A stretch of DNA of 64,000 nt, from assembly GCA_947500775.1 (NCBI GenBank), contig CANMTD010000004.1, positions 62,001-126,000 of the forward strand. The letters run 5' to 3'. The DNA comes from an uncultured Paracoccaceae bacterium (lineage in GTDB: Bacteria > Pseudomonadota > Alphaproteobacteria > Rhodobacterales > Rhodobacteraceae). The notes under the pieces were generated by a model, which saw nothing but the letters and a program-made list of their open reading frames with translations, had not been told where the DNA came from and did not search any database. Both the position numbers and the translations under genes were made by a program. Every line of letters begins with the position of its first letter. The first letter of the stretch is position 1. Below are positions 1 to 8,286 of the stretch, piece by piece.

Positions 1-616
1 CAAGTATTTTGTTCTGGTGACATTCCTTCTGGGCGAAATCATCCGCCTTGTCTTTGTAAACTGGCAATCCTTCACGGGCGGTTCGAACGGCATCTTCGGA
101 ATTCCGCTTCCATATGAAGGGCTCGCCGATCCTGTCGCCTTCTACTACATGACGCTGATCGCGGCCCTGCTGTGCATCGGCTTTGTTGCGCGGATGCTGC
201 AATCGGACATCGGGCGTATCATCGACACGATCCGCGAAGACAGCCGCCTGGCCGAATGCGCGGGCATTCCGGTGCTGCGCATGAAGGTGACGGTCTTCGT
301 GATCGCCTGCGGGCTGGCGGGAATCGCCGGCGGCATATCGGGCTTTTTCATCCGCTACATAGACCCGACATCCTTCTCGATCGTGCAGTCGCTGAACTTT
401 GTCGTGATGAACATCGTGGGCGGCATGTTCCAACTTGCCGGGCCGATCGTCGGCACCCTGTTCTTCGTCATCCTGCCAGAATTTCTTCGCGGCTATGTCG
501 AGCTTCAGCGCGTCATCTTCGGTGTCTGCCTGATCGTTGTCATGGCCTTCCTGCCGACGGGCATCGTCGGACTTGCAGCCTATATCCGGCATCAACTGTC
601 ACGGTGGTTTAAATGA
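1..616 (+). CDS. livM: Branched-chain amino acid-type ABC transporter permease LivM (5' end outside window)
   Basis: Inner-membrane permease of a high-affinity branched-chain amino acid-type (LIV/HAAT) ABC importer. The reading frame is open from the first bases of the window, so only the C-terminal ~204 residues are present. It shows several hydrophobic helices and the cytoplasmic coupling segment around 'IREDSRLAECAGIP', which matches the family EAA-like loop (usually I-R-E-N/D...A...GI). The C-terminal 'VFGVCLIVVMAFLPTGIVGL' type ending is also typical. Its TGA stop overlaps the livG ATG (ATGA), so the genes are translationally coupled. The substrate-binding protein and LivH must lie upstream, outside the window. 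LIV-type transporters also carry amides, urea and aromatic acids; next to FAH and aldehyde dehydrogenase genes, the substrate may not be an amino acid. Confidence 0.92.
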   Translation, partial: KYFVLVTFLLGEIIRLVFVNWQSFTGGSNGIFGIPLPYEGLADPVAFYYMTLIAALLCIGFVARMLQSDIGRIIDTIREDSRLAECAGIPVLRMKVTVFVIACGLAGIAGGISGFFIRYIDPTSFSIVQSLNFVVMNIVGGMFQLAGPIVGTLFFVILPEFLRGYVELQRVIFGVCLIVVMAFLPTGIVGLAAYIRHQLSRWFK

Positions 617-1395
617 GCGATTTCCTGACTGTCGACGGCCTGAGCCGCCACTTCGGTGGCGTCAAGGCCGTCAACGATCTGAGCTTTACGGTCAAAGAGG
701 GCGAAATCCTCGGGGTCATCGGGCCGAATGGCGCGGGCAAAACCACCTCGATCAATTTGGTAAGCGGCGTCGCCAAGCCTGATCAGGGCAAGGTCGTCTT
801 CGCGGGCGGAGCCGTTACCGGCAAGGCGCCGCACCTTCTGGCCCGCATGGGGCTTGTGCGCACGTTCCAAGCGACGACTGTCTTTCCCGAACGTTCGGTG
901 CATGAAAATGTCCTGCGGGGCACCTATCTCAGCCGCTACCCGGGCTTTTTTGCGGCGTTCTTCAATACGCCCCGTGCCCGCAAGCTCGCGGCCGAAAGCG
1001 AGGCGCTCGCGCATGAGGTGCTGGAATGGCTCGGGCTGGAAACGGTCGCCTGGGACCCGGCGGGAAGCCTTCCCTACGGCTATCAGAAGACCCTTAACAT
1101 GGCGATTGCCCTAGCTGCCAAGCCGCGTCTCATCATGCTTGACGAGCCGGTCGCGGGGCTTTCAGCCGAAGAAACCGACCATGTTCGCGACACCATCCTG
1201 AAAGTCCGGGATCGCGGAATCACCGTCGCGGTGGTCGACCACAACATGCGTTTCATTTCCGGCCTGTGTGACCGGGTCGTTGTCATCAACCAAGGCAGCC
1301 GTCTGGCCGAAGGAACCCCGAAAGAGGTTCTAAGCAATCCGGCGGTCGTCGAAGCCTATCTGGGAAAAAGCCATGCCGCTGCTTACGGTCAGTGA
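613..1395 (+). CDS. livG: Branched-chain amino acid-type ABC transporter ATP-binding protein LivG
   Basis: One of the two nucleotide-binding subunits of the LIV-type importer, 260 residues, a normal family length. The Walker A motif GPNGAGKT lies at residues 37-44. The signature loop is the LivG-type variant LPYGYQ near residue 157, followed by Walker B LIMLDEP. The LivG-specific C-terminal segment 'VVDHNMRFISGLCDRVVVINQG' is also present. The start overlaps the livM stop and the end overlaps livF by 23 nt, so livM-livG-livF are co-translated. The protein acts at the cytoplasmic face of the inner membrane. Confidence 0.95.
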   Translation: MSDFLTVDGLSRHFGGVKAVNDLSFTVKEGEILGVIGPNGAGKTTSINLVSGVAKPDQGKVVFAGGAVTGKAPHLLARMGLVRTFQATTVFPERSVHENVLRGTYLSRYPGFFAAFFNTPRARKLAAESEALAHEVLEWLGLETVAWDPAGSLPYGYQKTLNMAIALAAKPRLIMLDEPVAGLSAEETDHVRDTILKVRDRGITVAVVDHNMRFISGLCDRVVVINQGSRLAEGTPKEVLSNPAVVEAYLGKSHAAAYGQ

Positions 1396-2083
1396 CCTTA
1401 ATGTCCGATACGGAAAAATTCAGGGAACGTCCGGCGTGTCGTTCTCGGTCGAAACCGGGGAAACACTGGCGCTGATCGGCAGCAACGGTGCCGGGAAAAG
1501 CAGCACGCTGCGCGCCATCATGGGGCTTGTGCAGTATCCCGAGGGCGACATCGAATTCGAGGGCCGTTCCCTCAAGGGAATGAAAGCCTCGCAAATCGTG
1601 AAGCTCGGGATCGCGCTGTCGCCCGAAGGACGCCGGGTCTTTCCTGACCTGACGGTTTTGGAAAACCTTCGGATCGGCGCGTTCACCCGCGCGCCCAGTG
1701 AATTCGACGAGCGATCCGAGCAGATCTTCGACTATTTTCCGCGCCTCAAGGAACGCTATTCCCAGCGCGCCGGGCTGTTGAGTGGCGGCGAACAACAGAT
1801 GCTTGCCATCGGCCGGGCGCTGATGCCCCGGCCCACGCTGTTCCTGCTTGATGAACCATCGCTTGGGCTGGCGCCGATCATCGTCGAATCCATCGGCGAG
1901 ATTCTGACCGACATCCAGGAAAAAGAGGGGCTTTCGGTCATCCTCGCCGAACAGAACGCGGTCTGGTCCATGAGGGTCGCGGCACGCGCCGCAATTCTCG
2001 AACTGGGCAAGATATCAATGACGGGCCCGACCGAGGATCTTCGCGAAGATGCCCGCGTGCGCAGCGCCTTTCTGGGCATCTGA
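1373..2083 (+). CDS. livF: Branched-chain amino acid-type ABC transporter ATP-binding protein LivF
   Basis: Second ATPase of the LIV-type importer, 236 residues. Walker A GSNGAGKS is near residue 36, the signature LSGGEQQ near residue 136 and Walker B LFLLDEPSLGL after it; this order and the 'EGRRVFPDLTVLENL' block are diagnostic of LivF. The ATG lies inside the end of livG in another frame, which fits coupled translation. The next gene (FAH family) starts 17 nt downstream on the same strand, so transport and the first enzyme probably share one transcript. Confidence 0.95.
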   Translation: MPLLTVSDLNVRYGKIQGTSGVSFSVETGETLALIGSNGAGKSSTLRAIMGLVQYPEGDIEFEGRSLKGMKASQIVKLGIALSPEGRRVFPDLTVLENLRIGAFTRAPSEFDERSEQIFDYFPRLKERYSQRAGLLSGGEQQMLAIGRALMPRPTLFLLDEPSLGLAPIIVESIGEILTDIQEKEGLSVILAEQNAVWSMRVAARAAILELGKISMTGPTEDLREDARVRSAFLGI

Positions 2084-2100
2084 GGTTTTCGACAAAGGGT

Positions 2101-3249
2101 ATGACGATGATGAACGACGATTTTGCGGCCTCTGGCCGCTTTGCAGGACGGGTATGGCGGCCCGACCTGAACGGGCCTTCGCTCGTGGTGCTGCGGGCGG
2201 GACGAGTGATCGACATCACCCGGCCCGGGCTTGCAACGATGCGCGATCTGATGGAAGCCGAAGACCCGGTCGCCACATTTGATGCCGCCACTGGCGAGGA
2301 TATCGGAGGAATTGCCGATCTTGCGCTCAATGACACCCCGACAGACCGGCCGCATTTCCTTGCGCCTTGCGATCTTCAGGCGCTCAAGGCCTGCGGCGTG
2401 ACCTTTGCCAGCTCGATGCTGGAACGCGTCATCGAAGAGCGCGCGCTTGGCGACCCCGCCCGCGCCAGGGAAACCCGAAAACGCATCACTTCGGTGCTGG
2501 GCGACAACGTGTTTTCGGTCAAACCCGGATCGCCCAAGGCCGAAGAGGTCAAACAGGTACTGATCGGCGAAGGTCTCTGGTCGCAATATCTTGAGGTGGG
2601 GATCGGCCCAATGGCCGAGGTCTTTACCAAGTCGCAGCCACTGTCCGCCGTGGGATGGGGCGCCGATATCGGCATTCATCCCGCTTCGGTCTGGAACAAT
2701 CCCGAACCCGAAATCGTGCTGGCGGTCAACAGCAGCGGCAAGATCGTCGGTGCGACGCTGGGCAACGATGTCAACCTGCGTGATATCGAGGGCCGCTCGG
2801 CCCTGCTGCTGGGCAAGGCCAAGGACAACAATGCCTCATGCGCCATCGGTCCGTTCCTGCGTCTTTTCGACGACAGCTATGGTATTGACGAGGTTCGGCG
2901 CGCCGAACTTGAGCTGACCGTGACGGGCAACGATCATTTCCGGCTTAAGGGCCGCAGTTCGATGTCGGCAATCAGCCGTGATCCACTTGAACTGGTGGCG
3001 CAGACCATCGGCGACAACCATCAATATCCCGATGGCATCATGCTTTTCCTCGGAACGCTCTTTGCCCCGACAGAGGACCGCGATACACCCGGCGAAGGCT
3101 TTACGCATAAAACCGGTGATGCCGTGTCCATTGCCGAACCGGATCTCGGTGTGTTGCGAAACACCGTGGCCCTGTCGTCCGAATGTCCGCCGTGGACCTT
3201 CGGCATCTCTGCGCTGATGCGCAATCTCGCTGAACGAAATCTCATCTGA
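2101..3249 (+). CDS. Fumarylacetoacetate hydrolase (FAH) family protein, long AraD1-like type
   Basis: 382-residue FAH-superfamily enzyme. The C-terminal half carries the fold's typical blocks: 'GWGADIGIHP', 'WNNPEPEIVLAV', 'GNDVNLRDIEGRSALLLGKAKDNN' in shortened form, and 'PDGIMLFLGTLFAP', with acidic residues placed as in the metal site. The long N-terminal half resembles the FAH-type proteins of sugar-acid clusters (2-keto-3-deoxy-L-arabonate dehydratase, 'AraD1') rather than true fumarylacetoacetases. It is followed 14 nt later by an aldehyde dehydrogenase. That pair would convert a 2-keto-3-deoxy-pentonate through 2-oxoglutarate semialdehyde to 2-oxoglutarate. The family is visible in the sequence; the substrate is inferred. 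An AAAGGG ribosome-binding site precedes ATG 2101; ATG 2107 and 2110 are alternatives. Confidence 0.8.
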   Translation: MTMMNDDFAASGRFAGRVWRPDLNGPSLVVLRAGRVIDITRPGLATMRDLMEAEDPVATFDAATGEDIGGIADLALNDTPTDRPHFLAPCDLQALKACGVTFASSMLERVIEERALGDPARARETRKRITSVLGDNVFSVKPGSPKAEEVKQVLIGEGLWSQYLEVGIGPMAEVFTKSQPLSAVGWGADIGIHPASVWNNPEPEIVLAVNSSGKIVGATLGNDVNLRDIEGRSALLLGKAKDNNASCAIGPFLRLFDDSYGIDEVRRAELELTVTGNDHFRLKGRSSMSAISRDPLELVAQTIGDNHQYPDGIMLFLGTLFAPTEDRDTPGEGFTHKTGDAVSIAEPDLGVLRNTVALSSECPPWTFGISALMRNLAERNLI

Positions 3250-3263
3250 CTGGATATACTCAC

Positions 3264-4697
3264 ATGGATCTCCGCAAAAATCTCATTGCGGGCGAATGGG
3301 TCGACGGCCCGGGCGCTCCGAACATCAACCCCTCCGATACCAGTGATGTGATCGCTGAATACGCCCGCGCGACAAGCGGCCAGACCAAAGATGCCATCGC
3401 CGCGGCCAAAGCCGCTTTTCCGGCATGGTCCCGCTCGGGCCCGCTTGTCCGCCATGGCATCCTGCGCAAGGCCGCCGACGAAATCCTTGCGCGCAAGGAA
3501 GAGCTGGGCCGCCTTCTGTCGCGTGAGGAAGGCAAGACCTTGCCCGAAGGCATTGGAGAGACGGTTCGCGCAGCGCAAATCTTTGATTTTTTTGCCGGTG
3601 AGGCGCTGCGCCTTGCAGGTGAAACCTTGCCCAGCGTGCGCCCTGGCGTCACCGTCGATATAACGCGCGAGGCGGTCGGCGTTGTCGGGATCATCACCCC
3701 CTGGAACTTCCCCATCGCCATCCCCGCATGGAAAATCGCGCCCGCGCTGTGTTATGGCAACACGGTCGTGTTCAAACCTGCCGGGCTGGTGCCAGGCTGC
3801 GCCTGGGCCATTGTCGACATCCTGCACCGGGCGGGCCTTCCCGAAGGTGTTCTGAACCTGGTGATGGGTTCGGGCCGCGAGGTCGGGCAAGCCATCCTTG
3901 ACCATCCGGACGTAAACGCGCTCAGCTTCACAGGCTCGGTTGCCACGGGCCGCACGGTTGCTGCTGCGTCGGTGTCGCAGATGCGGAAATTCCAGCTTGA
4001 GATGGGGGGTAAAAACCCGCTGGTCGTGCTTGACGATGCCGATCTTGACACAGCCGTTGAATGTGCGGTGAACGGCGCCTTCTTCTCGACGGGCCAGCGC
4101 TGTACCGCGTCTTCGCGGCTGATCGTGACCGAAGGGATTCACGACCGCTTTATCGCGGCGGTCACCGAACGGTTGAAGGGCCTGACGACCGATGATGCGC
4201 TTGCCGACGGCACGGATATCGGACCCGTGGTCGACCAGTCGCAGCTTGAACAGGATCTCGATTACATCGAGATCGGCCAGAAGGAAGGCGCAACGCTGGT
4301 CATGGGGGGCGAGCGGGTCAACCGGACCAAACCCGGCTTCTATCTGACGCCCGCCCTGTTTGCCAATTGCTCGCGCGATATGCGTATTTCACGCGAAGAA
4401 ATCTTCGGACCGGTGGCAAGCGTCATCAAGGTCAAGGATTACGACGAAGCGCTTGATGTGGCCAATGACACCGAATTCGGCCTCTCGGGCGGCATCTGCA
4501 CCGGCAGCCTGAAATACGCAAGCGATTTCCGCCGCAATGCCGAAGTCGGCATGGTGATGGTCAACCTGCCGACCGCAGGCGTCGACTTTCACGTGCCCTT
4601 CGGCGGGACCAAAGGGTCAAGCTATGGCCAGCGTGAACAGGGTCGCTATGCCGCCGAGTTCTTCACCACGGTGAAGACAGCCTATACCCTGCCCTGA
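3264..4697 (+). CDS. NAD(P)-dependent aldehyde dehydrogenase, probably 2-oxoglutarate semialdehyde dehydrogenase
   Basis: 477-residue aldehyde dehydrogenase of the ALDH superfamily. Visible motifs are 'ITPWNFP' in the cofactor domain, 'FTGSVATG', the general-base glutamate in 'QLEMGGKNP' and the nucleophilic cysteine in 'STGQRCTASSRL'. The opening 'LIAGEWVDG' and ending 'REQGRYAAEFFTTVKTAY' resemble 2,5-dioxopentanoate (2-oxoglutarate semialdehyde) dehydrogenases from pentose, uronate and hydroxyproline pathways. The adjacent FAH-type gene and the distant DapA-like gene at 18.3 kb fit that role, since both families can produce this semialdehyde. Succinate semialdehyde dehydrogenase is an alternative. 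It is the last gene of the forward unit and is followed by a strong terminator hairpin. Confidence 0.85.
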   Translation: MDLRKNLIAGEWVDGPGAPNINPSDTSDVIAEYARATSGQTKDAIAAAKAAFPAWSRSGPLVRHGILRKAADEILARKEELGRLLSREEGKTLPEGIGETVRAAQIFDFFAGEALRLAGETLPSVRPGVTVDITREAVGVVGIITPWNFPIAIPAWKIAPALCYGNTVVFKPAGLVPGCAWAIVDILHRAGLPEGVLNLVMGSGREVGQAILDHPDVNALSFTGSVATGRTVAAASVSQMRKFQLEMGGKNPLVVLDDADLDTAVECAVNGAFFSTGQRCTASSRLIVTEGIHDRFIAAVTERLKGLTTDDALADGTDIGPVVDQSQLEQDLDYIEIGQKEGATLVMGGERVNRTKPGFYLTPALFANCSRDMRISREEIFGPVASVIKVKDYDEALDVANDTEFGLSGGICTGSLKYASDFRRNAEVGMVMVNLPTAGVDFHVPFGGTKGSSYGQREQGRYAAEFFTTVKTAYTLP

Positions 4698-4700
4698 CAT

Positions 4701-4736
4701 AAAAAAGCGCCCGGACAGATCGCCCGGGCGCCTTTT
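4701..4736. terminator. Bidirectional intrinsic terminator between convergent operons
   Basis: An 8-bp GC-only inverted repeat (4707-4714 with 4724-4731, 9-nt loop) is flanked by six A's on the left and TTTT on the right. It can therefore terminate both the forward ALDH transcript and the reverse CoA-pathway transcript. It sits exactly between the two stop codons. Confidence 0.85.
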
Positions 4737-4759
4737 CATCCAACCTTTTCAAACATATC

Positions 4760-6139
4760 TCAGGCCGGTGAAAGCGCAGGCGCCAACTCACGCAGGCTTG
4801 GAAGCGCACGCAGGTTCATCAGCCCGTCGAAATACCGCCGTGCCGCCGCATCGCCCAGAATCGTCGCGGTGCAATCCATGAACTTCTCGCGCAGCTCTTC
4901 GGCGCTCATCGGGTTCTGCCAGCTGCCGCGCGCGTATTCGATCATCGGGCTGGTCAGAACGCGGCCGTCCTTCAATGCGATCTGGACGCGGTCGGCGTGC
5001 ATCGGCTCGCCTGCCCTGGGTGGGATACCCGGAATGCCCGCATGCGTCGGGATGCGTTTGACTCGCGACATGAGCGACTGGATATCGTTGCGCTGTACGA
5101 AACCATCGGTCAGCTCGGACATCCCGACCTTGCGCGCAACGATGGCCGAAGCCATGGCGAACTCCATCGAGAACTTCGCCTGAAGCCCGGTGCGCGGTGC
5201 CGTATTGCGCAGCATGTGGAACTGCGTGCGCCCCGCTTCGACGCGGATTTCGGCGACATCGGCGATCCCCAGATCGTGTGCCCCGGCCAGCGCGATCGCC
5301 GCATCGATGCAGCGATGTGTGGCATAGCAGACGGGATAGCGTTTGATGTTCAGCCCATATTTCTCGATCCGCCAGATGCTGCCGAATTCCGGGTCGCGGC
5401 CTAAATCGGGCGTGCCCGACGGCGAATGCGCACACACGAAACCCGACGGGTGTTCGAAAGCGTCCTCGCTTGCGGTGAAACCGCGCGCAGCCAGCCGGGC
5501 CGCGAACAGCCCCGCCTGAGCCGTGCGCCCCGCGTGAAGCGATTTCGTCATGCTGCCGAAGTTCGCGGTCAGCCCAGAGGCCAAAGAAGCGCCGATAGCG
5601 ATGGCATTTCGTGTCTGTTCGGCATCCAGCCCGTGCAGAACGGCCCCCGCCGCCGCAACCGCGATGGCACCGTAGACCGCCGTGGGATGAAAGCCACGAT
5701 CATGCAGCATCCCGGGTTCGATATCCGAAAGAAACGCCCAGATTTCATAGCCCGCCAGATAGGCCTGCACCGCGGCCTCGCCTGACTGATCAAGCGCGAA
5801 GCCTTCGGCAAGGATGGCCGGGGCCAGAACCGTACTGGGATGCCCGTCGATGCCCACGTCGTCATAGTCCAGCACATGGCCCGCCGTGCCGTTGATCAGC
5901 GCCGCATCAGGCGCGTCATAATGAACACCTGAAGGATAGATCGGCGCGGTGCCGTTGCCGGACCGCTCAAACACCATGCCCTGAACAAGGTTCGGGGCCG
6001 TCTCGACCGAACCGGCGACCATCACCGCAAAGAAATCGGCTATGCCCATGACGGCCGCGTCGGAAGCCCGCTCTGGCGGGCTGAACGACATGAAATCCGC
6101 AACGAACTCGGCTGTTATCTGCGTCAGCTTCTGTTCCAT
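4760..6139 (-). CDS. MmgE/PrpD family protein
   Basis: 459-residue member of the MmgE/PrpD family, which includes 2-methylcitrate dehydratase and cis-aconitate decarboxylase. Family blocks are visible: 'NGTAGHVLDYDDVG' near residue 80, 'GYEIWAFLSDIEPGMLHDRGFHPTAV' (shortened) with the family's H-x-T, 'IAIGASLASGLTANFGSMTKSLHAGRTAQAG' in part, and 'KRYPVCYATH'. ATG 6139 is chosen because it lies just after the acyl-CoA dehydrogenase stop (6145); upstream starts would run deep into that gene. It is last in the five-gene reverse operon. A dehydratase/isomerase or decarboxylase step on a branched di- or tricarboxylate fits the context, but the substrate cannot be read from sequence. Confidence 0.85.
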   Translation of the reverse strand: MEQKLTQITAEFVADFMSFSPPERASDAAVMGIADFFAVMVAGSVETAPNLVQGMVFERSGNGTAPIYPSGVHYDAPDAALINGTAGHVLDYDDVGIDGHPSTVLAPAILAEGFALDQSGEAAVQAYLAGYEIWAFLSDIEPGMLHDRGFHPTAVYGAIAVAAAGAVLHGLDAEQTRNAIAIGASLASGLTANFGSMTKSLHAGRTAQAGLFAARLAARGFTASEDAFEHPSGFVCAHSPSGTPDLGRDPEFGSIWRIEKYGLNIKRYPVCYATHRCIDAAIALAGAHDLGIADVAEIRVEAGRTQFHMLRNTAPRTGLQAKFSMEFAMASAIVARKVGMSELTDGFVQRNDIQSLMSRVKRIPTHAGIPGIPPRAGEPMHADRVQIALKDGRVLTSPMIEYARGSWQNPMSAEELREKFMDCTATILGDAAARRYFDGLMNLRALPSLRELAPALSPA

Positions 6140-6144
6140 GGTGA

Positions 6145-7335
6145 TCAATACGACCGCGGCAGGCCAAGCACATGCTGCCCGATATAGGCCAGGATGAGGT
6201 TGGTCGAGACGGGTGCAGTCTGATAGATGCGCGCTTCGCGCCATTTACGTTCGATATCGTATTCCTTGGCATAGCCGAAGCCGCCATAGGTCTGAAGCGC
6301 CGTATCGGCCGCCTTCCAGGTCGCTTCCGAGGCCAGAAGCTTGGCGATGTTGGCCTGTTCGCCGCAGGGCCGGCCCGCATCGAACAGCGCCGCGGCCTGC
6401 CGCGCCACCATATCGGCCGCCTCAAGCTCGGCATAGGCACGGGCCAGCGGAAACTGGATTCCTTGGTTGGAACCGATGGCACGGTCGAACACTTTACGCT
6501 CATTGGCGTATTCAACGCCGCGATTAAGCAGCCAGCGCCCGTCGCCGATGCATTCCGACGCCACAAGAATCCGTTCGGCGTTCATGCCATCAAGTATGTA
6601 ACGAAAGCCTTTGCCCTCTTCGCCGATCAGGTTCTCTGCCGGCACACGCAGGTTGTCGATGAAAACTTCGGTGGTGTTGTGATTAAGCAGCGCCGAGATC
6701 GGCCGGATATCGATGCCGTTGCCCTTTGCTTCGCGAAGATCAACCAGGAAAACGGACAGCCCGTCGGTCTTTTTCTTGACCTGATCAAGCGGTGTCGTCC
6801 GTGCCAGCAGCAGCATCAGGTCGGAATGCAGCGCCCGCGAGGTCCAGACCTTCTGGCCGTTGACGATATATTCGTCGCCCTCGCGCACGGCGCGGGTCTT
6901 AAGCTTGGTGGTATCCGAACCCGAGGTCGGCTCGGTAACACCAAAAGCCTGAAGCCGAAGCGCACCCGAGGCGATGTTGGGCAGATATTTGCGCTTTTGC
7001 GCATCGCTGCCATGCCGCAGCAAGGTGCCCATGATATACATCTGGGCGTGGGCGGGGCTGGCGGTGCAGCCGTTGGCGTTGATCTCTTCCAAAATAACGG
7101 CGGCCGCCCGCAACGGCAGGCCAGAACCGCCGTACTCTTCGGGGATCAGAGCGCCCAAAAAGCCCGAACTGGTCAGAGCAGTAACAAATTCGGTTGGATA
7201 ACCGCTGCGCTCATCAAGCTCTCGCCAATAAGGTGCCGGGAAATCCTCGGCGATCTTTGCAACTGCGTCGCGAAGCTCAGGGTAGTCATTGCCAAGCTCG
7301 ACCAAAACCGGGGCGTCGGTATTCATCATATCCAT
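6145..7335 (-). CDS. Acyl-CoA dehydrogenase
   Basis: 396-residue FAD-dependent acyl-CoA dehydrogenase that introduces an alpha-beta double bond into an acyl-CoA. It shows the signatures 'AFGVTEPTSGSDT' and 'QTYGGFGYAKEYDIER'. The latter holds the glutamate at the usual position of the catalytic base in short/medium-chain enzymes. The electron acceptor is normally electron-transfer flavoprotein, which is not encoded here. ATG 7335 has an AAGGAA ribosome-binding site eight bases upstream; ATG 7329 and 7326 are less likely. Between the HMG-CoA-lyase-like gene and the MmgE/PrpD gene, it probably oxidises the CoA thioester made by the operon's CoA-transferase. Confidence 0.9.
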   Translation of the reverse strand: MDMMNTDAPVLVELGNDYPELRDAVAKIAEDFPAPYWRELDERSGYPTEFVTALTSSGFLGALIPEEYGGSGLPLRAAAVILEEINANGCTASPAHAQMYIMGTLLRHGSDAQKRKYLPNIASGALRLQAFGVTEPTSGSDTTKLKTRAVREGDEYIVNGQKVWTSRALHSDLMLLLARTTPLDQVKKKTDGLSVFLVDLREAKGNGIDIRPISALLNHNTTEVFIDNLRVPAENLIGEEGKGFRYILDGMNAERILVASECIGDGRWLLNRGVEYANERKVFDRAIGSNQGIQFPLARAYAELEAADMVARQAAALFDAGRPCGEQANIAKLLASEATWKAADTALQTYGGFGYAKEYDIERKWREARIYQTAPVSTNLILAYIGQHVLGLPRSY

Positions 7336-7348
7336 CCGTGTTTTTCCT

Positions 7349-8284
7349 TCAGACTGCGGCCAGCGGCCTGCCAAACGATTTGGGAAGCCCGGCGCGCGCG
7401 ATGCTGCCGGTAAAATTCTCTCCCGGAAGCCAGCTTTCGACATCGCGGCGCAGCTTCACCAGCCGCTCGATATCTATGCCCGTGTCGAACCCCATGGATT
7501 CAAGCAGATAGGCGCAATCTTCCGTATTGATGTTGCCACTCGCGCCGGGTGCGAAGGGGCAGCCGCCAAGTCCGGCCACCGATGAATCGAAGGCCCGCAC
7601 GCCTGCCTCGATGGCTGCTGTCACATTGGCAAGGCCAAGCCCCCGGGTGTCATGAAAGTGGCAGGCGACCCCTTTGTCCCCGGCCAGCGCCAAGGCGTCG
7701 GTGCAAAGCCTTCCGACCTGACGCGGGCTTCCATAGCCAACGGTGTCGGCAAGGATGATCTCGTCGGCCCCGGCGGTAAGGATCTGCTCAGCCACATCCA
7801 GAACGCGTTTTTCCGAAACGGCACCTTCGATCGTGCATCCAAAGGATGTCGCCAGACCGCAGGCAACGTGGTAATCGCTCCGTCCGCGCGCCGTTGCGGC
7901 GTCGATAATGCGGCGAAACTCGGCGATCGATTCGTTGGTTGTTCGGTTGATGTTGGCCCGGTTGTGTGAATCGCTGATCGAGATCACGCAGTTGATGTGC
8001 CGGACACCGGCATCAAAGGCGGCCTCGGCGCCGCGCAGGTTGGGCACCAAGGCGGCAACCACGAAGCCGCCGATATCAATGGCGCCGCGCGCAACATCGG
8101 CGGCATCGGCGAATTGCGGTACGGCCTTTGGATTGACGAAAGACGTGACCTCGATCTCGCCAACGCCGGTTGCCGCCTCGCGGCAACACCATTCAAGCTT
8201 CTTGTCCGTGGGCAGGATGCGGCCCACCATCTGAAGCCCGTCACGCGGACCGACCTCGCGGATGAATGCTTTTTCCGCGGCCAT
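7349..8284 (-). CDS. Hydroxymethylglutaryl-CoA lyase family protein
   Basis: 311-residue TIM-barrel lyase of the HMG-CoA lyase group, which cleaves 3-hydroxy-3-methylglutaryl-CoA (or a related 3-hydroxyacyl-CoA) to acetyl-CoA and a keto acid. Evidence is the N-terminal 'REVGPRDGLQ', the metal-site 'FHDTRGLGLAN' and the loop 'SVAGLGGCPFAPGASGN' with its catalytic cysteine. Length equals that of bacterial MvaB/YngG. Next to a class III CoA-transferase, hydratase and acyl-CoA dehydrogenase, it would perform the final C-C cleavage. A citramalyl-CoA-type or other 3-hydroxy-dicarboxyl-CoA substrate cannot be excluded. Its ATG is only two bases from the upstream hydratase stop. Confidence 0.9.
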   Translation of the reverse strand: MAAEKAFIREVGPRDGLQMVGRILPTDKKLEWCCREAATGVGEIEVTSFVNPKAVPQFADAADVARGAIDIGGFVVAALVPNLRGAEAAFDAGVRHINCVISISDSHNRANINRTTNESIAEFRRIIDAATARGRSDYHVACGLATSFGCTIEGAVSEKRVLDVAEQILTAGADEIILADTVGYGSPRQVGRLCTDALALAGDKGVACHFHDTRGLGLANVTAAIEAGVRAFDSSVAGLGGCPFAPGASGNINTEDCAYLLESMGFDTGIDIERLVKLRRDVESWLPGENFTGSIARAGLPKSFGRPLAAV

Positions 8285-8286
8285 CG

